DNA of 53,224 nucleotides from JAWOJF01 sp046481785 (GCA_046481785.1 JAWOJF010000103.1:1-53224), one strand, 5' to 3'. Shown: positions 32,883 through 43,600, numbered from the stretch's first letter. The notes: generated by a model not told the origin, from the sequence alone. Numbers and translations: made by a program.

Positions 32883-35321
32883 ATGTTAACCATTCCAATT
32901 ATGTTGTATGTCATAATTCAACTTTGGATATTTGGCTGCATGTCTTATGGAAAATTTGCAGGAAGAGAATTGAAGTTAAAACAAAAAACAATAGAATGGA
33001 TTATAAACCGGTTTAAAATACCATCTTCAGCAATGAGGATGTTTAAAGCAGCAAATGCAATAAGCGGTATTGATAGAAATCTGCTGCCGACAGAACTTAT
33101 CCCGCTAAACGCAATACAGATTTCCCGCGGCCTGCTGAATTTTACAGTAATTCAAAGCAGGCTTAACTGGATTCTTCCATTCTGGGCTGAAGAACAATAT
33201 AATCCTGAAAGCAAATCCTTTATTCCCCGTGCTCATCTCGGCCTTTCGATGAATGTTACCAACAGGAACTGGACGGCAGTTGGAAATCCCGACTGTACAA
33301 TTGAACCTATAGTTGATCCTGCAGGTTTGGTTACACCATTTAAAAACGGGTGGTCGCTGGATGTATGGCTAAAAACGGAAGAGAAAATTTATTTCCCGTC
33401 CAGAGGGAAACCCCGGCAAAGATTGCTTGATGATCTCCCTGTTACAGAAACAAAATTTATATTTAATGATATTGAAGTTACTACAACAGCATTTACTAAA
33501 GCAGCAACTTTGATTATTGAATCAATATTAACCAACCGAAGTAATGAATTAAGGAATTATGAATTAATATTTGCAGTACGTCCTTTTAATCCGGAAGGAA
33601 TTAGCCTGATAAATGAAATTGAATTTAACACCGGGAATAAAACCATAATTGTAAATAATAAAGACAGGATTGTTTTTCATATTCAGCCCGATATTGTTTA
33701 TTGCAGCAGTTTTGAGAAAGGAGATTCGGCTGAATTCTTAAAGGCCGGTGAGATCAGTAATAATTTCCAGGAATCATGTTCAGTTGGTATGGCCAATGCT
33801 GCAGTAATCTACAAAAATGCTTTGGCCGGAAAAGAAACCAGGACATATAAAGCTAATATTAACCTAACAGAACCAAATCAGGATAATTTTGATTTTTCTA
33901 TTAATGATCAGAATATCTACTGGAATCAGCTTCTGCAGGAAGGCTCCCGCATATCAACCCCGGATGATAAAATAAACTCCATCATAAAGGCATCGCTTGC
34001 TTCACTGCTGATGCTTACAGATAATGAAGAAATTACTCCCGGTCCTTTTACTTACCACCAGTTCTGGTTCAGGGATGCTGCGTATATGCTGTATGCACTT
34101 GATAAATTTGGTTTCTCGCGGTATACTAAGCCTGTTATACAATCATTTAAAAAACACCAGTATAAAGACGGGTATTACCGTTCACAAAAAGGTGAATGGG
34201 ATTCAAACGGGCAGGCGGTCTGGTCAGTTTACCAGCACTATCTTTTAACTAAAGATAAAGAGTTTTTACAGGAAAATTTTAACTCCGTTCTAAAGGGTGT
34301 TCAATGGATATCCAATAGCCGTCTGTTAAAATATGAACACAGGAAATATAATTATTATGGTTTACTTCCAAAGGGACTTAGTGCAGAACATCTGGGGCTG
34401 GTAGATTATTACTACTGGGATAATTTCTGGTCGCTTGCAGGATTAGAAGCTTTTATAAAAATCTGCCATGAATTAAATAAAGAGAAAGAATTAAAATTTG
34501 CTCAAAATATTTATGATGAATATAAAAAAGATATACTTACTTCACTTAAAAATGTTCAGCAGAAATTTTCTTTTGATCTTATACCTGCCGGCCCTGAACG
34601 GAATTCCGATTGCGGAATGATTGGTTCTGTATGTGCAGTATATCCCCTGCAGCTTAATATTCCTGAACAACCTCTAAGAACTACATTAGAATTTATAGAG
34701 CAAAAGTATTTTGTAAATGGTTTATTCTTCCAGCATTTTATTCATTCAGGGATGAATATTTATTTAACTCTTCAGACGGCACATGCATGGCTGTTATTAG
34801 GAGATGGTGAGAAATTCTTCAAGATATTTTCTAAAGCTCTGTCATATGCAACCCCTGTTTTAAATTTTCCAGAAGCTATTCATCCTTTTACCAGCGGTGG
34901 AGTAATGGGGGATGGACATCATGGCTGGGCTGCAGCAGAAACGGTACTGGCATTACGTGATGCTTTTTTTTATGAACGGCAAAATGACAGCGGCATAGAA
35001 GTCCTGTTCTTCAGCGGAATTCCGGAAGAGTGGTTTTTTAGCGGTAGGAAATTCTCAATTATAAATGCCCCAACATATTCAGGCATTCTTTCAATAACTG
35101 TTATACCTGCAGAAGATAAAATTAGTATAAATATTATATATGAAAAACAGAGAGAGCTAAATGAGAAATGGAGAATCATTCTTCCGGCAAAACTTATCCC
35201 TGATGATTCAATTTATGAAACATTGAAAATAACACGGAGAGAAAAAACAGAGCTGGAAATTAGCCCGGGTAATTTAAACCTCTATTTAAAATCAGAAGTT
35301 GTTTCAATTGGGAAGAGCTAA
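32883..35321 (+). CDS. (alpha/alpha)6-barrel glycosidase-like protein
   Basis: 812 residues. The first 25 are hydrophobic and may anchor the protein or be a signal. A beta-sandwich-like region (about 80-345) is followed by a six-hairpin (alpha/alpha) barrel, with FTYHQFWFRDAAYMLYALDKFG, KDGYYRSQKGEWDSNGQAVWSVYQHYL, GLVDYYYWDNFW and GDGHHGWAAAETVLALRD. Repeated acidic residues next to aromatics (WFRD, EWDSNGQ) are as in GH15/GH94-type enzymes. I cannot choose a GH family or substrate. It is transcribed divergently from a GT4 gene, and about 9 kb from a TreT-like gene, so alpha-glucan or trehalose-type sugar use is possible. Confidence 0.7.
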   Translation: MLTIPIMLYVIIQLWIFGCMSYGKFAGRELKLKQKTIEWIINRFKIPSSAMRMFKAANAISGIDRNLLPTELIPLNAIQISRGLLNFTVIQSRLNWILPFWAEEQYNPESKSFIPRAHLGLSMNVTNRNWTAVGNPDCTIEPIVDPAGLVTPFKNGWSLDVWLKTEEKIYFPSRGKPRQRLLDDLPVTETKFIFNDIEVTTTAFTKAATLIIESILTNRSNELRNYELIFAVRPFNPEGISLINEIEFNTGNKTIIVNNKDRIVFHIQPDIVYCSSFEKGDSAEFLKAGEISNNFQESCSVGMANAAVIYKNALAGKETRTYKANINLTEPNQDNFDFSINDQNIYWNQLLQEGSRISTPDDKINSIIKASLASLLMLTDNEEITPGPFTYHQFWFRDAAYMLYALDKFGFSRYTKPVIQSFKKHQYKDGYYRSQKGEWDSNGQAVWSVYQHYLLTKDKEFLQENFNSVLKGVQWISNSRLLKYEHRKYNYYGLLPKGLSAEHLGLVDYYYWDNFWSLAGLEAFIKICHELNKEKELKFAQNIYDEYKKDILTSLKNVQQKFSFDLIPAGPERNSDCGMIGSVCAVYPLQLNIPEQPLRTTLEFIEQKYFVNGLFFQHFIHSGMNIYLTLQTAHAWLLLGDGEKFFKIFSKALSYATPVLNFPEAIHPFTSGGVMGDGHHGWAAAETVLALRDAFFYERQNDSGIEVLFFSGIPEEWFFSGRKFSIINAPTYSGILSITVIPAEDKISINIIYEKQRELNEKWRIILPAKLIPDDSIYETLKITRREKTELEISPGNLNLYLKSEVVSIGKS

Positions 35322-35409
35322 ATTTTTTACAGATGCAGCTCACCCCTTAAAATTCAACGCATCTCAGGTTAAATTGATATATTTGAAATTTTCAGCAAGC
35401 TAATTCTTA

Positions 35410-35649
35410 TCAGGCTCTTCCCGGGCCAGACCTCTCCCTAGTAAACTGCTGCAGTGCCTGTCTCAACAGTTTGTTGAAATGTGCTGCTTTGGCTTTATCA
35501 CTAATTAACCGGTTATGTTTAAACCTGTTAACCAGGTGCGAAACAGTTATCTCCCCCTGGTTTTTATGCTGAGATCTCCTGATAAGGTAATCTTTTATTA
35601 TCCTTACCTGATCCTCAATAGATTTATTAGTTAAATTTACTTTAGACAT
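35410..35649 (-). CDS. Small helical basic protein, unknown
   Basis: 79 residues. The body ('SIEDQVRIIKDYLIRRSQHKNQGEITVSHLVNRFKHNRLISDKAKAAHFNKLLRQALQ', given in words: three amphipathic helices with many Arg and Lys) ends in a disordered basic RSGPGRA. No domain is recognised; the basic helices would suit nucleic-acid binding. It stands alone on the minus strand between two plus-strand genes. Confidence 0.5.
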   Translation of the reverse strand: MSKVNLTNKSIEDQVRIIKDYLIRRSQHKNQGEITVSHLVNRFKHNRLISDKAKAAHFNKLLRQALQQFTRERSGPGRA

Positions 35650-35937
35650 TTTAATTATAATTATAGAATTGAGAGGAAATTATAAATTATGGACTAATTT
35701 AATATAACATCATTAGGTAATAATTATCAATATTTTTTTTGTATATTTTTCAGAATAGTTATTCCGGCAATCCGGGGTTTAATCGATATCTCCCTAAATC
35801 TGTAATGTTCTTATCAGATTATAATAGATTAATCTTGTGTCACCCAAACTAAAATATAGGAATATTACCCGACTTTTTCTCATAAAAATTGCAAATTAAC
35901 TATATTTAGTAATTATTTTAGTATTTCTTATACAAGT

Positions 35938-36834
35938 ATGAAAGAATTTTTAAAAAGAGTATGGACACTCCTTAATTTACCATATTCATTAACGTATGAA
36001 GTAAACACTGTTCTTAAGGAAGCATCGGCAGTAGGATTCTTTGTATTCCTGTTCCTTTACTTCTTTGAAGGCCCGGACTTTAGGGAAAATGACCTTGCTT
36101 ATAGAACTTTTATTGAATTTTTAAGCTTTGGATTTGCTGCCTTTGTTATTTCCTTCATTATGATGTTTTCATTACCAAGAGTTTTTCCGGGTAAAATAAA
36201 TGAGGAAACCTGGACAACCCTAAAAGAAATAGGAACATTAATAATACTTTTAGTAATTATTTCAATAGTTAATTCTGTTTTATTTTATATTTATGGTTAC
36301 TCAGGATTTAATAGCCGATTAATATTCGAATCTTTGCTGGAAACATTAAAGATAGCTGTATTTCCAATTATCTTTGGGATTCAATTGGAACAAAACAGGC
36401 GACTAAATAGATACTTAAAATCGGCAAATATAATTAACCAAAAATTAGATACGTTCCCTCAAAGTAAGGAAACAAATTTTAGATTTATTCTGCACGAAGA
36501 GAATTGTAAAAATTCCATTGAGTTTGACATTCGTGATGTTTATTTCATTAAATCTGCAGGAAATTATGTTGAAATATATTTAAAAATTAACGGAATAATT
36601 AAACCAACACTGTTAAGAAACAGCTTAACAAAAATTGCCATTCAATTAAGATCTGTCGATAATATATTAAAATGCCACCGTACTTACTTAGTAAATACAC
36701 TAGTAATTTCTTCTGTAGAGGGGAACTCTCAGGGATACAGGCTGAAATTAAAAGACACTGAGTACGTGGTACCCGTTTCGCGTAACTATACAAAAGTACT
36801 GGCTACTAAAATTAATCAGGTACAATCCTCATAA
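35938..36834 (+). CDS. Membrane-bound LytTR-family transcription factor
   Basis: Four membrane helices span about 30-155 and a LytTR DNA-binding domain fills 190-295, with IRDVYFIKSAGNYVEIYLK, LLRNSLTKIA and CHRTYLVNTLVISSVEG, then KDTEYVVPVSRNYTKVL. There is no receiver, so it is not a classical response regulator; it should sense a signal in the membrane directly. Three LytTR-like direct repeats with two-turn spacing lie 11 bases after its stop, upstream of a TonB receptor. The receptor is thus its likely target. LytTR proteins normally bind exactly such repeats. Confidence 0.9.
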   Translation: MKEFLKRVWTLLNLPYSLTYEVNTVLKEASAVGFFVFLFLYFFEGPDFRENDLAYRTFIEFLSFGFAAFVISFIMMFSLPRVFPGKINEETWTTLKEIGTLIILLVIISIVNSVLFYIYGYSGFNSRLIFESLLETLKIAVFPIIFGIQLEQNRRLNRYLKSANIINQKLDTFPQSKETNFRFILHEENCKNSIEFDIRDVYFIKSAGNYVEIYLKINGIIKPTLLRNSLTKIAIQLRSVDNILKCHRTYLVNTLVISSVEGNSQGYRLKLKDTEYVVPVSRNYTKVLATKINQVQSS

Positions 36835-36844
36835 ATTAACCAGT

Positions 36845-36902
36845 CGTTCATCCCAAAATATATACATTCGTCCCAAAAGTGGTGCATATTAGTCCCATAA
36901 TT
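36845..36902 (+). promoter_or_regulatory. Triple direct repeat, probable LytTR binding sites
   Basis: Three copies of a 14-base unit start at 36845 (CGTTCATCCCAAAA), 36865 (CATTCGTCCCAAAA) and 36887 (TATTAGTCCCATAA). The periods are 20 and 22 bases, about two helical turns. Neighbouring copies agree at 12 and 11 of 14 positions. The last copy ends 23 bases before a TAnnTTTG box. The LytTR gene lies immediately upstream. The repeats are seen directly; the binding protein is inferred. Confidence 0.75.
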
Positions 36903-36925
36903 CCACCCATGGTTATTTTTTCAAA

Positions 36926-36933
36926 TAAATTTG
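36926..36933 (+). promoter_or_regulatory. Bacteroidota -7 box of the TonB receptor gene
   Basis: TAAATTTG is an exact TAnnTTTG. No good -33 TTTG is present at the usual distance; the three direct repeats occupy that place, which suggests activator dependence. AAGGAG serves as SD before the ATG at 36971. Confidence 0.6.
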
Positions 36934-36970
36934 GACTGTTTTATCTAATCTATAAGGAGTCCTAAAAAAC

Positions 36971-39358
36971 ATGATTTTAAGAAAAATTCTATTAACATTT
37001 ATATTCACCATCTTAACTATGCCAATATTTTATGCACAGACGGGCGAGATAGCCGGCGATGTAAAAGAGAAAGATTCCAAACAACCATTAATTGGAGCCA
37101 GTGTAGTTGTTAATGGAACAAATTACGGAGCATCAACAGATATTAATGGATACTACAGGATAATAAATATACCGGTTGGGATTTATAACGTAACAATCTC
37201 CTATGTTGGTTATGAAACAGTAATTCAAACCGATGTAATTGTAAAATCCGGGAAAAATGTCCGGCTTAATGCAGAACTAAAATGGAAGCAGATTGAAAAT
37301 GAAGAGGTTGTAGTTGTTACCGGCTATTTCAATAAACTTGAAGATTCTCCTATTAGCAGTCATTCATTAAATAATGAGGAAATAAGAAGATCCCCGGGAA
37401 CACGCGAAGATGTAAGCAGGATGTTACAAAATTTTCCCGGTGTAAATTTTACAAGTGATGACAGGAATGATTTAGTGATTAGGGGAGGAAGCCCTGTTGA
37501 GGTACAATTCCTTGTGGATAATATTGAAATTCCTAATCCAAATCATTTTGGTACTCAGGGTGCAACGGGTGGGCCAATAGGCATGATAAATACTGAATTC
37601 ATTGAGAAAGCAAATTTTTATTCCGGCGGGTTCACATCCGGTTACGGGAGTAAATTATCCGGAGTTATGGATATTAATTTGCGTAACGGCAGTAAAGATA
37701 ATTTTGGCGGAAAGGTGGATCTGAATTTTGGCGGCACCGGTTTTTATCTGGAAGCACCCTTCGGTGATAATAAGGGCTCATACTTAATAAGTGCCCATAG
37801 AAGTTTCCTGGAATTATTTAAAGACATATTGGACTTTGGCGGTACTCCAGTTTATACGAATACACAAGGCAAGATTAACTACAATTTTAATCCGTCTCAA
37901 CAAATTTCTTTTTTATGGCTTGGCGGTGATGACATGATTGATATCGATTATGACTTGGAAGTTGACGATTTTGAAACAGGCAAAATTGATACAAATTATT
38001 ATAATAATGTAAAATTCAGATCCCGTCAGCTAACAGTCGGTTCAAATTTAAAATCGTTTTGGAGTAACAATTTTTATACTCAGCTAACTGCATCCCATAC
38101 ATACAGTAAATTTAAAACAGACATTCATTCAATTGATCTGGTGGGATTTCATAATTACGGTTCAGGCGAATTATCCGGCAAGCAGGAAATAAATAATAAT
38201 CTCAGTTTCTCAAACATATCAACTGAACAAGTTTCAAACATTAAATTAGACGCTAGCTGGATTTTTAATAAAACTATGATGTTTACCTGGGGCGGGTATA
38301 TAAAAAGAAACATGTTCAATTACAAGATACTGTATGTACCACCGCATCCCGAAAAACCAAATGAATACGGTCAAGTGGAACAATCATGGGGCTCTGCTAT
38401 TAATTATAAATCTGTAGATAAATATGGCGGATTTATTAACCTCAAGCAGAATTTATTTGATTTGTTCACAATAAATGCGGGGTTAAGAGTTGACCGTTTC
38501 GATTTGATAAACGAAATAAGTTTCAGCCCCCGGTTTACCCTATTATATGATATTAGTAATAATCTTTCACTTCATGCCGGTTATGGCAAGTATTATCAGA
38601 ACCCGGAATATATTTGGATTACAACATCTGAAGAAAATAAATTCAACCTAAATGATATGAGGAGCGATCATTATATTGTAGGCCTTAATTACCTAATTAC
38701 GCCTGGCCTAAGGTTATTGCTTGAAGCATATTATAAAAACTATTTTGAATACCCTGTTGCAAGTGAAACCGGTTATGAAATGATTTCCATGGCAAACAGC
38801 GGAGCAGAATACGGGGTAAATTTATTAACACAAAAACTTATAAGTGCCGGTAAAGGTTATTCTAAAGGGATAGATATTATGTTTCATCAAAAAATGACAG
38901 ATTCTTATTATGGTATACTTTCATACTCATACTCAAAAACAGAGAATAAAGCATTAGATAACATTTTAAGACCGGGTGCTTTTGACAATAGAAATGTTTT
39001 AAATATTGTTTTGGGCTATCAATTTTCAAAGGAAGATGAACTCAGTCTTAAGTTTAAATATGCCGGGGGAAGGCCATACACACCCTTTGAGATGAACAAA
39101 TCGATTGAAACCGGAGAAGGTGTACTTGATCTGAACAGGATTAATACTGAAAGATATGATGATTATCAAAGGCTGGATTTACGTTATGATGAAAGATTCT
39201 TTTTTAAATGGGGAACATTAACAACCTATATATCAATAGAAAATATCCTCGGAAAAAAGAATGTACTAAATCATTACTGGAACGGAGCAAAAAGAAAAAC
39301 TGATTTCACTTACCAAACAACAATGTTTTTCGTAGGCGGAGTAAGCCTGGAATTTTGA
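36971..39358 (+). CDS. TonB-dependent receptor with carboxypeptidase-regulatory domain
   Basis: 795 residues. Signal peptide ends at FYAQ. Residues 25-110 are a CarboxypepD-regulatory-like domain (GASVVVNGTNYGASTDINGYYRI), as in SusC-type receptors. The TonB-box region is ENEEVVVVTGYFNKLED; the plug follows with RSPGTREDVSRML and LVIRGGSPVEVQFLVDNIEIPNPNHF. The barrel ends with TMFFVGGVSLEF. No SusD follows, so this is not a starch-utilisation pair; the plug ('GGSPVEVQFLVDN') resembles receptors of unknown ligand common in Bacteroidota. Expression is probably controlled by the upstream LytTR factor through the triple repeat. Confidence 0.9.
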   Translation: MILRKILLTFIFTILTMPIFYAQTGEIAGDVKEKDSKQPLIGASVVVNGTNYGASTDINGYYRIINIPVGIYNVTISYVGYETVIQTDVIVKSGKNVRLNAELKWKQIENEEVVVVTGYFNKLEDSPISSHSLNNEEIRRSPGTREDVSRMLQNFPGVNFTSDDRNDLVIRGGSPVEVQFLVDNIEIPNPNHFGTQGATGGPIGMINTEFIEKANFYSGGFTSGYGSKLSGVMDINLRNGSKDNFGGKVDLNFGGTGFYLEAPFGDNKGSYLISAHRSFLELFKDILDFGGTPVYTNTQGKINYNFNPSQQISFLWLGGDDMIDIDYDLEVDDFETGKIDTNYYNNVKFRSRQLTVGSNLKSFWSNNFYTQLTASHTYSKFKTDIHSIDLVGFHNYGSGELSGKQEINNNLSFSNISTEQVSNIKLDASWIFNKTMMFTWGGYIKRNMFNYKILYVPPHPEKPNEYGQVEQSWGSAINYKSVDKYGGFINLKQNLFDLFTINAGLRVDRFDLINEISFSPRFTLLYDISNNLSLHAGYGKYYQNPEYIWITTSEENKFNLNDMRSDHYIVGLNYLITPGLRLLLEAYYKNYFEYPVASETGYEMISMANSGAEYGVNLLTQKLISAGKGYSKGIDIMFHQKMTDSYYGILSYSYSKTENKALDNILRPGAFDNRNVLNIVLGYQFSKEDELSLKFKYAGGRPYTPFEMNKSIETGEGVLDLNRINTERYDDYQRLDLRYDERFFFKWGTLTTYISIENILGKKNVLNHYWNGAKRKTDFTYQTTMFFVGGVSLEF

Positions 39359-39380
39359 CTATTAATTGAAAATAAAACTA

Positions 39381-39484
39381 TGGGATACTCCTGATTTTAA
39401 AAGAGTATCCCAAAAGTAAGACAGGACATCCCCGCCTCAGCCGGCAGGCAGATTTGCAGGCCTGCGCTGTTTACAGGGCGGGGA
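39381..39484. repeat. Terminator-like hairpin followed by a GC-rich palindromic repeat
   Basis: TGGGATACTC (39381-39390) pairs exactly with GAGTATCCCA (39403-39412), 22 bases after the receptor stop. The sequence from 39401 on (AAGAG, TCCCAAAAGTAAGA) resembles the repeat end at 30022. A second palindrome, CCCCGCC with GGCGGGG (39429-39483), encloses GCAGGC/GCCTGC. It is probably a repeat remnant used as a transcription end. Confidence 0.5.
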
Positions 39485-39513
39485 TTAATTGTTAATTTTT
39501 TTAATTTTGTACA

Positions 39514-39813
39514 TCATGTCTGGTCCTGTTTAAATCTGCCAAATGCTTTTTTAAGAGCCGCATTTAGTTCTCCGGCAGCCTTATCAAGTCCATCACGAAC
39601 ATCACTCCATGCATCTTTTGCAGGGTCCTTAAGATCCTCCAATTTTGTTTCAATCTGCTTTTTCAGGGATTTAAGATCTTCTAATTCCGGCTTGTATTTT
39701 TCTTTGAAATCTCTTGCAGCATTTTCCATTTTAACTTCAAGCTCAGAAATTTTTAGGTTTAGATCGTCTAATACCTTTTTCATTTTTTCGAAATAAGACT
39801 GCCTTGTTTCCAT
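39514..39813 (-). CDS. Small coiled-coil protein
   Basis: 99 residues, nearly all helical with heptads of Leu and Ile, high charge, and a C-terminal helix AWSDVRDGLDKAAGELNAALKKAFGRF that could lie on a membrane. It resembles small proteins of the stress or envelope type but no family is certain. GGTGA before the ATG at 39813 supports this start over an in-frame one forty codons upstream, which would run deep into the preceding gene. The PRC-barrel gene ends five bases upstream, so both are in one operon. Confidence 0.65.
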   Translation of the reverse strand: METRQSYFEKMKKVLDDLNLKISELEVKMENAARDFKEKYKPELEDLKSLKKQIETKLEDLKDPAKDAWSDVRDGLDKAAGELNAALKKAFGRFKQDQT

Positions 39814-39817
39814 ATTA

Positions 39818-40573
39818 TCACCAATAAATATTTTTTCCATAATACTTATGAAGAACTTCTTCATAAGACCTCTCAAGAGGTTTTGATGCATCCCATTCGG
39901 GACTATTTTTAATTTGTTCTTTTGTAAGGTCAATATATACAGAAGAATCTGCCCAATCCATTTTTTTAATCCAATGAGGAGAAAGAATTACCTTTTTGCC
40001 GCCGGGCAGCCAGTTATGGGTATCAACAATAAGATACCTGATACTCCAGTTTGAATCATCGAGAATGAAATCCTCTACATGCCCGATACTATCATCAGTA
40101 CCATGAATATTATAATTAATAATCGATTGTGCGCTGTGAAGGTCAGGCTCAACCGTGCCCATATCCATTTCCTGTCTTTTATCCCTTGCGGCACTGCCGG
40201 GAACTGCCGCCGCCGGTGGAACGCCGCCGCCTGCGGGTCCGGCATATCCGCTCCAGTATGCAGGCCAGCCGTAATACATGGTAAGCTCAAGTTCTTTTTG
40301 CCTTTCAAATGGTTTATGTTCGTCAATATCAGGACTTTCCTCAATCTGCTTTTTTGTAAGGTTCACAGGAAAAATTTTGGCGTCCCAGTCTGGTTTACCA
40401 ACAGAATCTGGTGATAACAGAACTCTCCTGCCGGTAAGCCATGTTCCCGTATCAACCACAACGTAGCGTATAGTCCATGTTTGTTTATCAAAAAAGAAAT
40501 CATGCACTTTACCAATCTCATCATCCTTAGCAGAAATTTTATATCCTTCAAGTTCTTTTACACTGCGTAACAT
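39818..40573 (-). CDS. Double PRC-barrel protein
   Basis: 251 residues holding two PRC-barrel-like domains: residues 1-80 (EGYKISAKDDEIGKVHDFFFD, IRYVVVDTGTWLTGRRVLLSP) and 148-228 (IHGTDDSIGHVEDFILDD, IRYLIVDTHNWLPGGKKVILSP). Each is followed by an identical-type VDLTKxQI and 'P.WD..KP.ER' tail. A Gly/Pro/Ala-rich linker separates them. PRC barrels occur in RNA-processing and photosynthetic proteins and in many unknown soluble proteins. AAGGAGAGG before the ATG at 40573 sets the start. It lies between the peptidase-propeller gene and the coiled-coil gene in one operon. Confidence 0.85.
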   Translation of the reverse strand: MLRSVKELEGYKISAKDDEIGKVHDFFFDKQTWTIRYVVVDTGTWLTGRRVLLSPDSVGKPDWDAKIFPVNLTKKQIEESPDIDEHKPFERQKELELTMYYGWPAYWSGYAGPAGGGVPPAAAVPGSAARDKRQEMDMGTVEPDLHSAQSIINYNIHGTDDSIGHVEDFILDDSNWSIRYLIVDTHNWLPGGKKVILSPHWIKKMDWADSSVYIDLTKEQIKNSPEWDASKPLERSYEEVLHKYYGKNIYW

Positions 40574-40607
40574 TTTGTACCTCTCCTTCTTGTTATATAA
40601 ATTTAAA

Positions 40608-43600
40608 CTACCAACCCGGTGCCAGACTAAAACCGAAAAGCCAGTGCTTGTCAGGTCTCTGGAACGGGTATGCATAATACACCTCTCCGATCATATACCC
40701 GAATAAATTTATGCGTGCCGAAAAACCGGCACTGAAAACAGGAATTCTTTCCATTGATCTTTCTTCAAATTTAAAAACAGGCGCCTCATCATTTGTCCAG
40801 GCAATTCCGCCGTCCAGAAATGCATTTAGTTCAACCGGGAGAAAACCCAGGTTTATTATTCCGAATTGTTCTGTTCCTAAAAAAGGAACACGTACTTCCA
40901 GGTTGAAAATTCCTATTTTGGAACCTATCAGCCTGTCTACTTCAGGACAATCTCCGGGGTTACCTGAACCGGAACATTCAGAAACATCAAATGAATTTAT
41001 ATTATACCCGCGAACCCATGTGTCATACCCTACCTGTAGTAATGAAAGTCTGTCATCTTCAGAATCACCAAAGTACCGCCCGTAATGAAGCCCTCTAACT
41101 GCAATAGTAATTGGATTAAAGAAAAAATACTTTCGGTAATCTGCCAAAAAAGAAGCAAACTGCAATGAGCCTACAGTTGGCTGAAACTCAAAACGGAAAC
41201 GGCTTCCATCTACGGGAGATGTAAAACCGAAGAATGAATAATCGCCTACATAAGCAACTGCACCCTGCAGAAGGTTCAATGGCGAGGGTGTATCCAGGTC
41301 CAGGGTTTGTTCTGAAATTATATCAGGCCCTATAGAAACAATGGTTTCAAGTTCATAATCATAACTGTATCTTGTATAGCCAAGTGAAAATTCCATTCTT
41401 CTGTTAGTTGAAAAGGGATACTCGCTTAATAAACTTGCCTGATCAATAAATATTCTTTGCCTTAATAAATTTGTTTCTTCTGCCAAATAAAGATTACCGC
41501 CTATTCTTACAGTATCATATCTTCCATAAACATATCCTGTTAAGTAGGGTATGTGAGCTATTCCACCGCCCCAGTTAAAACGGCCGGACTGATTCATGTA
41601 AAACACTTCTCCCCCGATATCCTTAAGCGAACCGTTTATCTGCAGAGCCGAACCCAGTAAATGATCCCCCAGAATATCACCAAAATACAAACTTACTCCG
41701 CCGCCTATCATTGTACCAAAACGGCTTACAGATGCACCAACATAAGGCTGCCCTACAAAAAGCAATCCCAGGGAAGGTGAATAATCCTTCGAAGCATAGT
41801 TTCTTTCTCCCGGGATACCCTGCCCGGGGCCGCCTATATACTGTTCAACTATTCCTTCATTACTTTTGTCAACGGGTGGGATAGCTGTTGCCCGGTCAAA
41901 AGAGTCTTCTTCTGTTTTTATCAGAGTTCCTTCAAGCTCATCTGCCTGCAATAAATTAACGCTGTAATCTCCTTTATCAAATACTGTAAATGCAAGGCTG
42001 TGCGCCTGATGTGAATAGGATATAGCCGGAGAAGATTCTGTTAATCCGCTTATACCTGTTGCAGCATTGGTAATTTTATAGAACTGCCCGCTGTTAATTG
42101 TATAACGGTATATGTTGCTGAAACCGTCAGGATCTGAAACAAAAAAGATTTCTTTTCCATCTGCAGAAAACTGAGGATTTATATGTTTAGCCTTTGTAGA
42201 AATAGAAATAACGGATATATCCTTAGTTGATAATTCCATTAAAGCTAATTTTAAAGGACTGAAAACCATGCCGGTAAAATCTGTTTCTTCTCCTCTGTCA
42301 GATGAAAATATAATCCAGTTACCATCAGGTGACCAATCAGGCTGAAGGTCTGCATGTTTATCATTGGTTAGCTGCTCGGTACTGTTTATTGTAAAATCAT
42401 AAAGATAAAGATTACTTATGCCTCCGCTTGTTCCTGAAATTAAAATACTATTCCCATCCGGAGACCAGGCAAGATGTGATATCTCACTTACATTTTTCAC
42501 CTTGATTTCACGTTTAAATTTACCGGAAGGCACATCAACAATTGCAATCTGATCATCCCCCTCTTCAATTACCACAAAGGCAAATGATCTCGAATCAGGA
42601 GACCATGAACCGGCTGAATTTATAAACCTTAATGCATCAAAATGACGGTCAGTGTTAGAACTGGCCAGCTTACTGATTACTTCCCCTGAGGCGGCATCAA
42701 TCAGAAAAAGATCCAGTGTAAAAATGCTTTCATTTGTAAATAATGCTATATATTTTCCATCGGGACTAATAACGGGGGAAAAATTTGCAGCTTCTTCCAC
42801 TGAACGGATCACCTTACCTATATCAGCCGGTTTGGTTTTTCCTTCAAGCTGTGGTGCATATGTACCTCTTATTGTATCCTGCCATTCAGTTGAAAGTGTA
42901 TCTATTTTATAGTTTAATATGTCTTCATATGCATCAGTCCAGCCGCTGTCAATGGCCGCTTTAAAAAGAGGGAGTATTATTTCATCTCCCCATCTTCCGG
43001 CAATATATGTCCAGAGGGCGTGCCCATATCTGTATGGAAAATAACGGTAACTTCTGGATACATCATCAATATCGGGTATATCATCATTTAAAACTGCATC
43101 GCGCATCCACATAGCAGTCAGGGGATCATTCCTTCCAATTGAAAGGTATTCGGCCAATCCTTCAATAAACCATAAAGGAATTTGTGCAGCTAAACCTTTC
43201 CTGGAAGATTTAAGAATTTCATATTGGAAGGCATGAACAAGTTCGTGCCCAAGAACATGATCGTTTTCAGCGTACACCCCGGTAAAAGGAAGAATAATCC
43301 TGTTCTTTAATCCTTCAGTAACACCGCCGGTACCTTGCGAAATATCACCGCCAATAACATTTGTCTGTTGAAAATCAGCATGGCTGGCATATAATATTAT
43401 TGGCTGGTTTTCATCAACAGACTTGCCGAAAATTTTAGAAAATCTGTCATTCCATCTTTCAAGCATTACTGCTGCATCATAAACGGCCTCAGCTTCCTCC
43501 GGATAGTAATAAATATCAAAGTGATCTGTTTCCAGAATCCGGAAGTCAAAATTTTCATATTGAATTTTATTTCTTCCAAAATACTGGGCATATATATCCT

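Noticed and set aside
36851..36900. TCCCAAAAG near the TonB promoter as another copy of the mobile repeat end
   Set aside because: It lacks the GAGGCTG part, lies in three phased copies, and fits an operator better.
40711..41085. A 124-codon frame antisense to the barrel domain
   Set aside because: The opposite strand encodes clear beta-barrel sequence; composition of this frame is that of a shadow.
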